This document shows, piece by piece, positions 51,633-62,520 of a stretch of 64,000 nt of DNA. This DNA is from Melitaea cinxia (Eukaryota; Arthropoda; Insecta; Lepidoptera; Nymphalidae). A program made the position numbers and the translations under genes. The stretch spans positions 9,353,441 through 9,417,440 of the forward strand of contig NC_059418.1 of the NCBI RefSeq assembly GCF_905220565.1, given 5' to 3'. The notes under the pieces were generated by a model that was not told the origin of the DNA, did not search any database, and saw only the letters and a list, made by a program, of their open reading frames with translations. Numbering within the stretch: the first letter of the stretch is position 1; the number at the start of each line of letters is the position of its first letter.

Positions 51633-52241
51633 ATAATTGTGTTTGCTCGCAAACGAAAAAAAAAACCGACTTCAATTACAGCGACAAGTAATACAACGTA
51701 GATTGACGAAAAAATAGTCAAGCTACTACGCGTTATCAAAGATTACTCAAAAAGTAGTTATCAGATCTCAATCAAATTTATATGTGACCACACGATAAAC
51801 ATCAGCTTTCGATTAAATTAAAAATTATCAAAATCGGTATACCCAGTAATAAGTTATTACGGATTTTCGAGAGTTTCCCTCGATTTCTCTGGGATTCCAT
51901 CATCAGATCCTGGTTTCCTTATCACGGTACCAAACTAGGGATATCCCCTTTCCAACAAAAAAAGAATTATCAAAATCGGTACATCCAGTAGAAAGTTATG
52001 CGGTATAATACAACGTAGGTCGACGAAAAAAGCGTCAAGTAAAAACGCATTATTAGATATAATTCGAAAAGTAGTTGTTAGATCTCAAATAAATTTAAAT
52101 GGGACCAATTGGCACACACCACCTTTCGATTAAAAGAAGATTTGTCGAAATCGCTCCACCCAGTCAAAAGTTCTGATGTAACATACATAAAAAAAAAAAA
52201 ACAGTCGAATTGAGAACCTCCTCCTTTTTTGGAAGTCGGTT
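51633..52241 (-). mobile_element. HINE-like element, about 0.6 kb, complete ends
   Basis: Minus orientation: ATAATTGTGTTTGCTCGCAA (hairpin end) to GGAAGTCGGTT. It is similar in length and internal units to 56,847-57,458. There is no open frame. Confidence 0.7.
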
Positions 52242-52254
52242 AAAAAATTAACAC

Positions 52255-53130
52255 CTACAGTACAAAATTTCGTCTTAAATAAAGTTACGCAGATCAAGCA
52301 CAGTCAATATTGGGTGTACGCGTATGTTTCTTCTTGTTACTAGATGGCATTCATCGCTGGTTGCTTATTTTAAATCGCGGTGACGAGATTTTTATTTTTA
52401 TATGTAAGTTGATTACAATCACTCTGAAAATTGAAAATTGCGTGGAGTTCGTAACGCACCAAGTGTTATGACTTACACCCAATTTTCAGATATATTTAAA
52501 TTATAAATTTTAATACAAATATTCAACGTCGTCACAGACGACACTTACAGACGGTTACCAATACGGGATCGCTGTGAGAAGATTAATAATTGAATCACAC
52601 TTACAATCACACAGTAAAATGGCGAACAAAGTTAATGATCAGTGTTTATCATTATAGCTATTTCAGCTATATGTAGTCTCTGAATGTCCCATTACTCTTC
52701 TAAACACAGCACTGTGAGATGAGCAGAGTGGAGTTTAATTACTGTCGTTCCATTGAAACCTTTGGGCAACGGAACTGCAAACATAGTGTTTTGAAATCTA
52801 GCGGCTGTTTACTTAGTATCCATTATTTACAATATAAACACTATTCACAGAAGGTACACATTTAAAAATATTAAAACGTGTCAAAGCTCAGTGCAATAAT
52901 TGTGTTTGCTCAAACGAAAAGAAAAAAAACAACTGTCTTTAATTACATCGACAAGTAATACAACGTAGGCTGAGTAAGGCGTAGGTAGGGCGCTATAAAT
53001 CGCGCTGACAAGATATTTATTTGTGAGTATAAAGTCAAATCTGATAATTTCGAAAATAGGACAAGAGATCCTAACGTGTTAAACATACACGTTTACGTCT
53101 CTTTGTCCTCTTTTTTAAACATTTTGTAAC
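52255..53130. repeat. R2 dispersed repeat with HINE-like end
   Basis: CTTGTTACTAGATGGCATTC, TCACAGACGACACTTACAGA, CTCTGAATGTCCCATTACTC and TTCACAGAAGGTACACATTT, then an AACCGACTTC-family end (52,895-52,970) and AAATCGCGCTGACAAGATAT. Confidence 0.6.
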
Positions 53131-53189
53131 CAAATACACAATTTTTATACAAAATTACAACTACCGGACTTCTTAGAACTACAGTGTGT

Positions 53190-53700
53190 TGACGTAACGG
53201 TCAATTATTACTCACAACTACCCACTTAAATTTAATGACTGATGACTGGTAAATTCGAATGAGTTTGTGTGGCATTTTACTGATCATTGTAATTTATATT
53301 ATATCTATCATTATCTTAATATAATAAAATAATAAATTATTCTGAATATATAAAACGTGAAAATAACTGGAAGCCAATTATGAGTTACTTTTACTTCAAG
53401 TTATTTTATTTACACAGCTTATTTAAACGCCCTGACGTACGTACCCTCAGGCACAATGTATACGCCATTGAAATATTAATCTTTAAGAATTTTGTTTCTT
53501 GTCCGCGAAATAACGTAATATTAACTGGTCCACTTTTTTTGTTGATTTATTATGTACAATGAATATCGTTAAATGTATCTTGAAGATGCGACCCACGCCT
53601 TCCTTAATGTTGATAAGATTCCGGTCAAGTTCCGATCGAGGTTTCCTAGCGCGTTGAGAAATACAATAATACTAAATACAATACAAATGTAAAAAAATGA
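53190..53700. repeat. R5 repeat copy
   Basis: CAACTACCCACTTAAATTTA, TGATCATTGTAATTTATATT, CCTGACGTACGTACCC and CGACCCACGCCTTCCTTAAT match 22,725-23,000 and parts of 12,971-13,180. Confidence 0.5.
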
Positions 53701-53739
53701 CGTTTTTTTTTTGTTTTTGTGATCATTTATAAATATATA

Positions 53740-53815
53740 AATAAATCAATATAAATATCTTATAACATACACACACACGGTCATCTGTTCCTAATGTAAG
53801 CAACTTACTGCTTAT
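53740..53815 (-). repeat. SINE B 3' fragment
   Basis: ACACACACGGTCATCTGTTC and AATGTAAGCAACTTA are the reverse complement of the SINE B tail at 1,030-1,070. Confidence 0.5.
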
Positions 53816-53861
53816 CATCATCATCTCTTTAGCTTTTAATTTTGGGCGCGAACCTTCCTTC

Positions 53862-54045
53862 CTTCCGCCACGGTTCGCTTAAACCGAAAATAAAAATTAT
53901 CATATCAAAAATTTCGCTCTAACGGGTACATCGTTCCATAGCTTAATTGGCTAGAGTGCCGACACGGTCAGTCGGAGACGCGGGTTCAAACCCCGCTGGA
54001 GCGGTCAATTTTTGATATTATATTCAAAAATGTTTAAAATTCTAA
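53862..54045 (+). repeat. tRNA-like inverted-repeat element, complete copy
   Basis: GCCACGGTTCGCTTAAACCG, then TTATCATATCAAAAATTTCG, the tRNA-like segment 53,932-54,004, and AATTTTTGATATTATATTCA. The inverted ends bracket the cloverleaf. Confidence 0.65.
53932..54004 (+). ncRNA. tRNA-like sequence (pseudo-tRNA), cloverleaf-capable
   Basis: Acceptor CGTTCCA/TGGAGCG, A box TAGCTTAATTGG, anticodon arm CCGAC-ACGGTCA-GTCGG, T arm GCGGG-TTCAAAC-CCCGC and a 4-base variable region. C at position 33 and the repeated flanks argue against a working tRNA. By position the anticodon would be GGT (Thr). Confidence 0.5.
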
Positions 54046-54420
54046 GATTTCTGAGATTTATAATTAATAAGTAATGTATTAAAATAAGTTATCGCAGTTT
54101 TCTATACAGTAAATGTGTTAATTTATTTGTTTCATTAATTAACTCACGTTGTCCTGACGGTTGTACCGATTTGTTCTTTCGTGTAGGAGTTTGACTTGTT
54201 CTTTGATCAATCACTTTTATTCAAATATATATATTTGAGTTTATAACAAAAATATGGTTAGAGAATTCGTGTGAAACAACTGACGCTGACCTTAGTGATC
54301 TGAGAGTGACGTTTTAATAGTGCTTTAAGCTTATTGTAAGTGGGGTATATACGAGTAGCAAGAAACAATTTATGGTTTGATTTTACAATTTTGTAATTTT
54401 TAATTATAATTTGATTCATA
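54046..54420 (+). repeat. R1 3' portion, copy j
   Basis: ATTAACTCACGTTGTCCTGA, CGGTTGTACCGATTTG, TTTGAGTTTATAACAAAAAT and AGTGCTTTAAGCTTATTGTA match 24,955-25,350 and 59,255-59,510. The R1 5' half is missing. Confidence 0.55.
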
Positions 54421-55280
54421 CGTTAGAACATCTTATTTTTTTTCAAATTACAATTATCATTATTACGTAGTAAACTTCAGTCGCGTATCAGAGGAAACAT
54501 ATACATATTTTATATAAATATTTATTTTAAAATGACCTTCAAACGAGAAACACGTTTTTCAACCAAATATATTACGAGTATAAAGGCCAAAATGCTAAAA
54601 ACTACACTTCAGCACAATGCATCATAACATCGCATTGGATGTGTATATTCATTTCAGCTTTTAAGGTAACTTAATTCATCGGTAACTGTTGCTAAAAAAA
54701 TTATCAAGCTGTGATTTCCTTTCCTATAATAAAAGTTATAACAACTAGTTGTAACGATAACACGCCCGCATCTAAATCAAAGCGCATCACAGACAGACGT
54801 GCGCTATTGTGCCTTCACCCTACTCGGAAATTTATCGAACTGTGTTCGGAAAATTTACGTTCTTACTTGAGTATGAGAATTATTTTATAGAACAATTAAG
54901 TTTACTCGTGTCGACTGTTCCTACAGTAGTCAATTATCAAAAGATTGTTGTTTCAGATAATTATCGATTGATATACATACTCGTACCTATTGTAGGCCTA
55001 TTTGACTCGAGGGCGATAAAATATTTTAATCCATAGAATATATATTTTGAAACAATTTTTGATCACAATAAAACGTAAAGTTAATGTTGACATAAAAGTA
55101 TAACGCGCCCCAAGACGTAAAGTTAGATTTGCAAATCCAAAACCAACCCCTACGAGGTAACAGAGACGGATCCTTTCTACCCGCAGTAAAATAAATAGCA
55201 CTGGACGGGAATATTGCTTCACATTAGGTTTAAACTCAATTTACAGGCACTAATAACAGGACTACGTAATCTTAGGATAC
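54421..55280 (+). repeat. R7 repeat, direct copy 1
   Basis: GTAAACTTCAGTCGCGTATC, AATGACCTTCAAACGAGAAA, AAATCAAAGCGCATCACAGA, AAATTTACGTTCTTACTTGA and TCGACTGTTCCTACAGTAGT match 59,645-60,300, and from 54,760 on match 36,780-37,345 in inverted orientation. No protein frame is conserved between the copies. Confidence 0.6.
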
Positions 55281-55560
55281 AAGGGTGCCGGTGTTACTAG
55301 AATTGGGGTCTGGCACCAAAACTTCGATTGTAGTGAAACAGTTGCTTTTAGACTTGGGACATTACATGAGTATGTATAAACTTGTTAACTATACGCCAAG
55401 CTTTTTCATTCTAGTTCAGTATCGATATTATTGTATGCATAAATATGTATTTTTAGTTCGGATGTTTGTTAACAATGGTCTACAACGGGTTACTACAAAA
55501 AAAGTAATTATTAATTAATTTCTTTTTAATAAATAAGAGTCTGAACGATATGTATTATAT
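55281..55560. other. Gene-free spacer
   Basis: A 77-codon frame at 55,285-55,518 has no domain. Nothing else was recognised. Confidence 0.3.
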
Positions 55561-55639
55561 ACAACATCTGGTGTATGAAAATTAAAAATATCTCAGATTA
55601 TTTTTACATTCCAATAGTTTATATTAAGACTTTTTTAAT

Positions 55640-55721
55640 ACATAACTAGAAATGAAACGATGGCAGCTCATACTCAGAGAACGCTTGCTCATAGTCACCG
55701 ACATTCGAGGCGTTTGTTTAA
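55640..55721 (+). repeat. Left part of the duplicated promoter-like block
   Basis: CTTGCTCATAGTCACCGACA and TTCGAGGC correspond to CTCACTCATAGACAACGACA and TTCAAGAC at about 29,013-29,045. The block then continues after the piggyBac element at 57,653. Confidence 0.5.
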
Positions 55722-55991
55722 CCCTTAACCGGAATCGTGGGTCCATTTTGACCCGACAACGACAAAAAAATCGTTTAATTTCAAAACGCGAACATCAACA
55801 CTTTTGCACGCCAACGTAATGTCATTACGTCGCTTGTTGCGACGGGTGCCGGATGCGTGGCGCTTTGAATTTACTGGAAGTGTAAGTACCAGCCGTCGTT
55901 GGGTCCAATCGGACCCACGATTCCAGGTACGTTTTTTTTCTTCAAATGTGTATATATATATTTTAAATTATTTTGACACAATTCTGAAATA

Positions 55992-56586
55992 ATGGCGCGT
56001 AGTCTTAGCGAAGACGATATCCAGGAGCTATTGTTGGATGAAAATGATACAGAACCAGAACCTTTGAGTGATTTCGAACCTTGTGACGAAGAAGAGTAGA
56101 CGTAGAAATAGAGTGACAATGAAAATTCGGAACATGAAGCCACTTTTCAATCAAGTGACTATTCATCTGACGATAATGTCGAAGATGAAAGTAAAGGAGA
56201 AGGTAATGCACTGTCATCTAAAACTTACTATAGAGGCAAAAATAGGTTTAAGTGGTCTAAGACATCGCCTAGTAGCTCCAGAATCAGAAGTCACAACATT
56301 ATTACTGACCTACCTGGGATCGTTGATCCAGCTCGTGATAAACAACAACGAACAACACGAAAGAAGAGCAGTTTATTCTTCATTTTCAATGGCTCTGAAG
56401 AATAGAATTGATAATTTCCTGGGGCCAGCTGTTGATGTACCGCAAAATGATACACAACAAGAAACTTCCACTCAAAGTGGGTCACGAAAGAGAGGAAGAT
56501 GCTATTTATGTGGTCCAAAGATTGAAAATAAACAATCGCAAAAGTGTGGTAGATGCTGCAAATTTATATGTAAGCTTCACGTATAA
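55992..56586 (+). pseudogene. piggyBac transposase remnant lacking the DDD catalytic core
   Basis: The ATG at 55,992 opens an acidic N-terminus (SEDDIQELLLDENDTEPEPL). Three in-frame TAG codons follow at 56,097, 56,103 and 56,109. The same frame then continues with typical piggyBac N-terminal sequence (NRFKWSKTSPSSSRIRS) to about 56,360. Near there the sequence switches frame to the C-terminal region, ending at TAA 56,584-56,586 with a cysteine-rich zinc-binding domain (CYLCGPK...CGRCCKFICKLH). A whole transposase has about 550-600 residues; the central RNase H-like domain with its aspartates is deleted. Confidence 0.8.
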
Positions 56587-56846
56587 ATTTTTTTTGTATA
56601 GCAAGTGCCTTACATAGAATAAGTAAAAGACTGATAACAATTTTACGGTTTTAGAATAGGTTGTAATTTTTTTTATTTTCAGTTGATCTCACAAAGAATT
56701 TATATTTTTGTTAACGTGAAGATACGTAGAACTCTAAACTATTGTAAAATTTTAAATCTTTTTTGTTTTTATTATTTTTTGATATGGCCAAAGAAGAAGA
56801 CCAGATAAAAATGACCAAATGTAGAACCTAAGATTAAAAGTGAAAA

Positions 56847-57458
56847 ATAATTGTGTTTGCCCGCAAACGAAAAAAAAACCGAGTTCGATTACATCGACGT
56901 GTAATACAACGTAGATCGACGAAAAACTAGTCAAGTAACTACGCGTTATCAAAGATTACTCAAAAAGTAGTTATCAGATCTCAATAAAATTTATATGTGA
57001 CCACATGACAAACATCAGCTTTCGATTAAATTAAAAATTATCAAAATCGATACACCCAGTAAAAAGTTATTGCGGATTTTCAAGAGTTTCCCTCGATTTC
57101 TCTGGGATCCCATCATCAGATCCTGGTTTTCTTATCATGGTACCAAACTAGGGATATCCTCTTTCTAACAAAAAAAGAATTATAAAAAACGGTACATTCA
57201 GTAGAAAGTTATGCGGTATAATACAACGTAGGTCGACAGAAAAAGCGTCAAGTAAAAACGCATTATTAGATATAACTCGAAAAGTAGTTGTTAGATCTCA
57301 AATAAATTTAAATGGGACCAATTGGCACACACCACCTTTCGATTAAAATAAAATTTGTCGAAATCGGTCTACCCGGTCAAAAGTTCTGATGTAACATACA
57401 TAAAAAAAAAAAAAAAATACAGTCGAATTGAGAACCTCCTCCTTTTTGGAAGTCGGTT
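56847..57458 (-). mobile_element. HINE-like element nested in the piggyBac element
   Basis: Minus orientation: ATAATTGTGTTTGCCCGCAA to TTGGAAGTCGGTT. Its inner units match 51,633-52,241 closely. It lies downstream of the transposase stop in the piggyBac 3' region. Confidence 0.7.
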
Positions 57459-57652
57459 AAAAATATATAATTTCATGATGTAAATGAATAAAAGTTCATT
57501 TATATATTACATTATAATTGTTTTAATGTATTTATCACCCATCTAAATGATAATTTCTTCTCTATTAAATAATAGCTTGGATTTTAATTAAAGGGTCCAT
57601 TTGGACCCGAGATTCCAGTAATGTAGAACAATTTAGCGATTCCGGTTAAGGG

Positions 57653-58375
57653 TTAAATTAAATATTCAATCAAAAATCCAAGTCATTATTATTCAGAGAA
57701 CAATCTTGCTTCCGGTAAAATCAACACGACGTTAACAAGGCTATTGTTTTGCGTCCTTTTAAATTGTAGACTCTTTTGTAAAAGAAAAAAGTGAGAATTA
57801 GCATTAAATAAGTCAGAATGTAAACCTTTAAATCAGAGGGTGAGAAAGAGATGATTAAGTAATTAAAAAACACACGCCGCCGCTGTGGTGTCACGACTAG
57901 ATAAATTAATATAATATTTTATTAATTGACAAGAATAAAGCGTCCACTTGTTTCTTATTTTCCATTCAAATCTACAATATATAATAATTTCAAGATTCAG
58001 ATATCATCATTTCCATTCCAATCTAAGTTAAGCCTCCACGTCAGTATAAACAAGTAGGGAGTGTGTAATGTCCCGGCATCTCGTATTGTCTAGACAGTAA
58101 CTGAAATAATTCAGAACCTAGCTGTGAAAGGCGTGGTTACCGGGCTACCGGTTACAGGGTGACCCTTCCTGGTGCCGCCTACGAACACTCTCTTCAGTTG
58201 TAATCAGTACGTAGCACCCTACGAACGTACATTTTGTTAGCAAAAAAAAAGTTAAATTTCTTTGATTTTATTTAAGAAAATATCAGCTGATAAGTTCCTT
58301 AACAATTTTGTTATTATATGAAAGTTAATTTTTATTAAATGTCAGTGTTTATTGAATGATATTTCGTTGTTTCGC
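57653..58375 (+). promoter_or_regulatory. Second, diverged copy of the promoter-like block
   Basis: AAGTCATTATTATTCAGAGA and ACAATCTTGCTTCCGGTAAA match 29,083-29,122. 58,010-58,375 matches 29,510-29,870 with initiator TCAGTT at 58,194-58,199 and GAACGT again at +28. About 28.5 kb separates the two copies. The open exon of the first copy is not present here; a retroelement tail begins at 58,378. Confidence 0.5.
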
Positions 58376-58512
58376 CAGCCCTGTGGTCACCAACCCGCCT
58401 GCCCAGCTTGGTGACTATGGGCAACACACATGAGTTTACTCCATTTTTGGCGTGAACTTTCGAAGGCCAATGTCCAGGCTGAAGTGATGATGTTATGATG
58501 ATGATGATGATT
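58376..58512 (+). repeat. Retroelement 3' tail with (GAT)n
   Basis: CACCAACCCGCCTGCCCAGC, CCATTTTTGGCGTGAACTTT, AATGTCCAGGCTGAAGTGAT and a (GAT)n tail: the same family as 24,516-24,855, 5'-truncated. Confidence 0.6.
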
Positions 58513-59600
58513 ACATCTATCTATTTACGAGTCTAAATACATCGAATGTTATCTGTTCCCCTCCTGCGATAAGCTATATAAGTCGAGTTATATCAGGTTA
58601 ATTATGTGAACAGGTGTATCGTTACAGGTAGTGACTCATTTTAATTTTTATGTATTAATTATAGTATGTAAGTTAATGTATTAGGGTTCCGTTTCTCCTA
58701 CATGGTGATAGGGGACGGAATTATAAAAATTGAGTAATGTGTGATCTCCTTATGAACTATTAGCGCTAGCTACAGCACTAACTACACCATTAATTACTGT
58801 ACTAACGCTAGCAAAGAAAGACATTCTCATACTTTATTATAAATACAATAATAAAAACCTTGCCACCGCGATTTGTAACTTGATGAATGCCATCTGTTAC
58901 TAAGTAGAAACATACACGGAACATTCGCTTCGTTTGATTGGCCTAGCTTTGCTCGAACCATGAGCGCCATCTATTAACAAGTTGCAACATACAGATAACA
59001 TGTCTATGAATCAGTTGTTGATTGGTCTGTTACGGGTAATGAATCGTGGTGTTAAGATTTTATTCTGTCTTTGTAAATTTTTACGATACTTTTGTCATAC
59101 TTATGATACTTTGTGATACTTACGCCAGTTACGCCATTTTTGCGTGAACTCATGTGTTTTGCCCATAGTCGTTACGCTGGGCAGGCAATTACGTATTGCT
59201 AGTTAATAAATAATTTAATGAAGAATTTATTAAAGTTAAATTATCGCGGTTTTCCATACAAGACATGTGTTTATTTATTTGTTTTATTAAGTTTAACTCT
59301 CGTTGTCCTGACGGTTGTACCGATTTGCCTTTCGTGCAAGAGTCAGACTTGTTCTTCGATCAATTAATTTTATACAAATATACTTAATTATATATTTGAC
59401 TTTATAACAAAAATATGGTTAGTGAATTCTTGTGCAACAACTGACGCTGACCCTTAGTGACGCTGAGAGTTGCGTTTTAATAGTGATTTAAGCTTATTGT
59501 AAGATATAGGAGTATATGAATATATGTATAGGTACATACGAGTAGCAAGCAACAATTTATGGTTTAATTTTAAATTTTGTAGTTTTTTAATTATAATTTG
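58513..59600 (+). repeat. R1 dispersed repeat, copy i
   Basis: CCTGCGATAAGCTATATAAG, TTAGGGTTCCGTTTCTCC, both core modules, a retroelement tail fragment (59,120-59,190, minus), CTCGTTGTCCTGACGGTTGT and TTTGACTTTATAACAAAAAT. It runs directly into R7. Confidence 0.65.
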
Positions 59601-60304
59601 ATTCATTTGTTAGAACACTTCATTATTTTTTAAATTACGATTATCATTCTTAATAGTAAACTCCAGTCGCGTATCAGAGGAAATATACACATTCTTTAGA
59701 GTAATACTCATTTTAAAATGACCTTCAAACGGGAAACGCGTTTTTTTTTCAACCAAATATTATAAAAACCTTAAAAACTACACTTTAGCAAAATGTATCT
59801 TAACTTTGCTTATTATGAGAACATTATTCTTAACTTTTCAAGGTAGCTCAATTCGTCGGTAACTATTTCTAAAAAGTTATCAAGCTGTAATTACCTTTCC
59901 TATAGCAAAAGTTGAGTAAATTAAATATTCAGAAATATACAGCAACTAGTTGTACGCTAACACGCTCGCATCTGAATCAAAGTGCATCACAGACAGACGT
60001 GCGCTATTGTTCCTTTACCCTACTACTATATATAGAACTAAGTAGTATAACTACCCTATTTATAGAACTAAGGTCGGAAAATTTACGTTCTCACTTGAGT
60101 GTGAGAGTGTTTTTTTATTGAAAAACTCAGTTTACTAGTGTCGTCTGTTCCTACAGTAGTCGATTTTCAACAGATTGTTGGTTTAGGTGACTATCGATTG
60201 TTATTCATACGTATTTATACCTATATTTCTAAAGGGCAATAAAATATGTTTATCCACAGAATATACATTTTGAAACCACTTTCGATCACAATAAAACTTA
60301 CTTT
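59601..60304 (+). repeat. R7 repeat, direct copy 2
   Basis: AATAGTAAACTCCAGTCGCG, CAAAGTGCATCACAGACAGA, TTACGTTCTCACTTGAGTGT and TCGTCTGTTCCTACAGTAGT match 54,450-55,080. A short insertion of ACTATATATAGAACTAAGTA occurs near 60,023. Confidence 0.6.
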
Positions 60305-60400
60305 AAAAAATTTTTTATGTACGTACGTATGTATGTATGTATGTATGTATGTATATATGTATGTATGTATGTGTATATGTATGTATTTTGTGTATGTTGT
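60305..60400. repeat. (ATGT)n microsatellite
   Basis: Tandem TATG units from about 60,317 to 60,392 with a few interruptions. The 84-codon Tyr/Val/Met-rich frame is the translation of this repeat, not a gene. Confidence 0.85.
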
Positions 60401-60544
60401 AAGTATTTAATATGTGTACCTATATTCTTACGTATGGTCTACGTAAATTTATTTGTTCTCATAATTTTGTATGTTTATCTTATTATTCTATATGTGTATG
60501 TATATATGATTTTATGTATTTATAATTTTATTTATATTTTTCTA

Positions 60545-60760
60545 CTTTTTCACAATCTCGCACTTTGTTAGTAATAATCTCCTTGTACCGGGGGTTGTCT
60601 GGAAGAGATTGCTTAAAGCAATAAGACCGCCTTTGCATGCTGTCATTATAACTACTTTTAACTTGATTTTATTTTTGTACTGCTGTTTTTTTCTTTTTTT
60701 CACTACGTAAATGTGTTTGACTATATTTATGCAAGAAGTAATAAATAAATAAAGAATGAA
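60545..60760 (+). mobile_element. Jockey-type LINE 3' UTR fragment
   Basis: CTTGTACCGGGGGTTGTCTG, GAAGAGATTGCTTAAAGCAA and TAAGACCGCCTTTGC form the short hairpin-containing 3' UTR known from lepidopteran Jockey LINEs. An AATAAATAAATAAAG tail ends it near 60,757. No RT frame remains. Confidence 0.6.
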
Positions 60761-60839
60761 AGATAAGTTTATGTAGTAATACAAATAAGAATAAAATAAT
60801 CAATAAGAACTAACAAAAAAAGAATTCACAATTTAAAAT

Positions 60840-61840
60840 TTTGACAGATTTCTCACTACGAGACCAAGGCTATCTTTTGCCAGCTATAACCAAACGGAAT
60901 CTAATTTTTTTTACCGACCCAACTTACGTCAACTCGATTTCCCTCCAACATACATTACATAAACACATTGTCACTCTGCGTTCCTATTGGTCGAGGGACG
61001 GTACACGTATTGGGATCGTTACGATATTAAATCGAATTATTAAAAGAATAAATCAGTAGAAATACATAGAATTGAATTCTATAATTACATTAACATTTTA
61101 ACGTGAATCATTTAATCACCAATTTAAACAGCGAAAGCAATGAATGTAGTTGTGTTTGCTCGCAAACAAACAAACCGATTACAATTACATCGACCAGTAA
61201 TACAACGCAGGTAGAAGTAGTCAAGTAAATGCTCATTGCTAGAGATAATTCAAAAAGTTCTTGTCAGATCTCATTTAAACGAGAACACATTATAAGCACC
61301 ACCTTTCGATTAAAAAAAAGAATAATCAAAATCGGTCAATCCAGTACAAAGCTCTGGGGTAACATACGAAAAATACAGTGGAATAGACACCTCTACTTTT
61401 TTGGAGTTGGTTAAAAAAATTAAATGTTCTAAGTTTAAAAACTATTAACACTGACTCCGTTTTGCTTAATTGCTTTTATTTGTGTTATATCTTATAAACA
61501 GCCCCGTGGGGCAGTTTGTAGTCGCCAGTCTTCCTGTTCCTTCTATCACTCGTGACAAATGTATGTATAGGCCATACAGGTGTGTTCCCAGATCTCTGAC
61601 GTAGGAAAGCGAAGACTTCGTTATGAAGGTTCCGTTACACACTGTGACGTGGTAAGGAACTAGAAAAATTAATGATATTTAATATTGTTTTTGACGCCCC
61701 CAGCTGTAATCGCAACGGAATTTACAGATTCACTTAAACGATCTCGCCACCGCGACTCAGTATTCGTAGACCAACGATGAGCGCCATCTATCAATACGTA
61801 GAATGATACTTCGGTCGGCGTGACTTCGCTCTGATTGTGA
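60840..61840. repeat. R3 5' fragment, HINE-like fragment and GTTCCGTTACACA mosaic
   Basis: 60,843-61,060 matches 10,428-10,620. 61,147-61,414 is an AACCGACTTC-family copy with an internal deletion. 61,496-61,680 matches 11,041-11,230 and 22,505-22,560. A core module (TCGCCACCGCGACTCAGTAT, GATGAGCGCCATCTATCAAT) lies at 61,743-61,800. Confidence 0.55.
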
Positions 61841-62520
61841 CGGAATAACGCATTGCTTTGATTTCGATCGATCGATCGATCGATGGTAGGTGTCGCTGAT
61901 GTTGATAACTTCTTTAATTAAATGAAAATTAATTTAGTCGCCAGATTCTTACAATATTTAATACTAAATTAATAATAATGATGAGTTTTAATGAAATAAT
62001 ACAATTTATCGTAAATTACTATTAAATTAATAAAAATTATTACACATGTATTAAACACATAAACCTACCTCTTGAATTACTATATCTATTAAAAAACCGC
62101 ATCAAAATCCGTTGCATAGTTTTAAGATCTAAGCATACAGGACAGACAGACAGCGGGAAGCGACTTAGTTTTGTAATATGTAGTAACAAGGTCTTAAGTC
62201 CTATTATGGTTTATGGAACTCCAAAATAGAATACAGACTGTAATTGCGTTATAAATTTGTGATGTCCGAAATCATCTCATGTAACTATATACACTGTAAT
62301 AATGATCTTGCCATCGTGAGTCAGTATTTACATCAACTGACAATGAGCGCCATCTATCAACAAGTAGAAACTTACATCGAATATTCAATACGTCAAGCAA
62401 CAGCTTTCGACGTGAATAATAACCATCAAAATCAGTCCAACCAGTAAAAAGTTCCGTGGTTAATTTACATAAAAACAGTCGAATTGAGAACCTCCTTCAT
62501 TTTCGGACGTCAGTTAAAAA
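61841..62520. repeat. Repeat remnants: (GATC)n, R1 tail, core module, HINE-like end
   Basis: (ATCG)n lies at 61,865-61,884. AACCGCATCAAAATCCGTTG (R1 tail) lies at 62,096-62,180. CAATGAGCGCCATCTATCAA and CAAGTAGAAACTTACATCGA (core) lie at 62,341-62,380. An AACCGACTTC-family end fragment spans 62,430-62,518. Confidence 0.45.

Larger units (their letters stand above)
55722..57652 (+). mobile_element. piggyBac element, non-autonomous, with TTAA target duplication
   Basis: The ends are CCCTTAACCGGAATCG and its exact reverse complement (16 bp), each flanked by TTAA (55,718-55,721 and 57,653-57,656). Subterminal GGGTCC...GGACCC words occur near both ends. It holds the N- and C-terminal parts of a piggyBac transposase with the catalytic middle missing, and a 0.6-kb AACCGACTTC element inserted at 56,847-57,458. 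Confidence 0.85.

Noticed and set aside
56068..56586. A novel 172-residue protein
   Set aside because: Only the last third is transposase sequence (piggyBac cysteine-rich domain); the first part is an off-frame reading of the piggyBac N-terminal region.
60317..60571. Membrane-like Tyr/Val/Met protein
   Set aside because: It is the translation of the (ATGT)n microsatellite and neighbouring AT-rich DNA.
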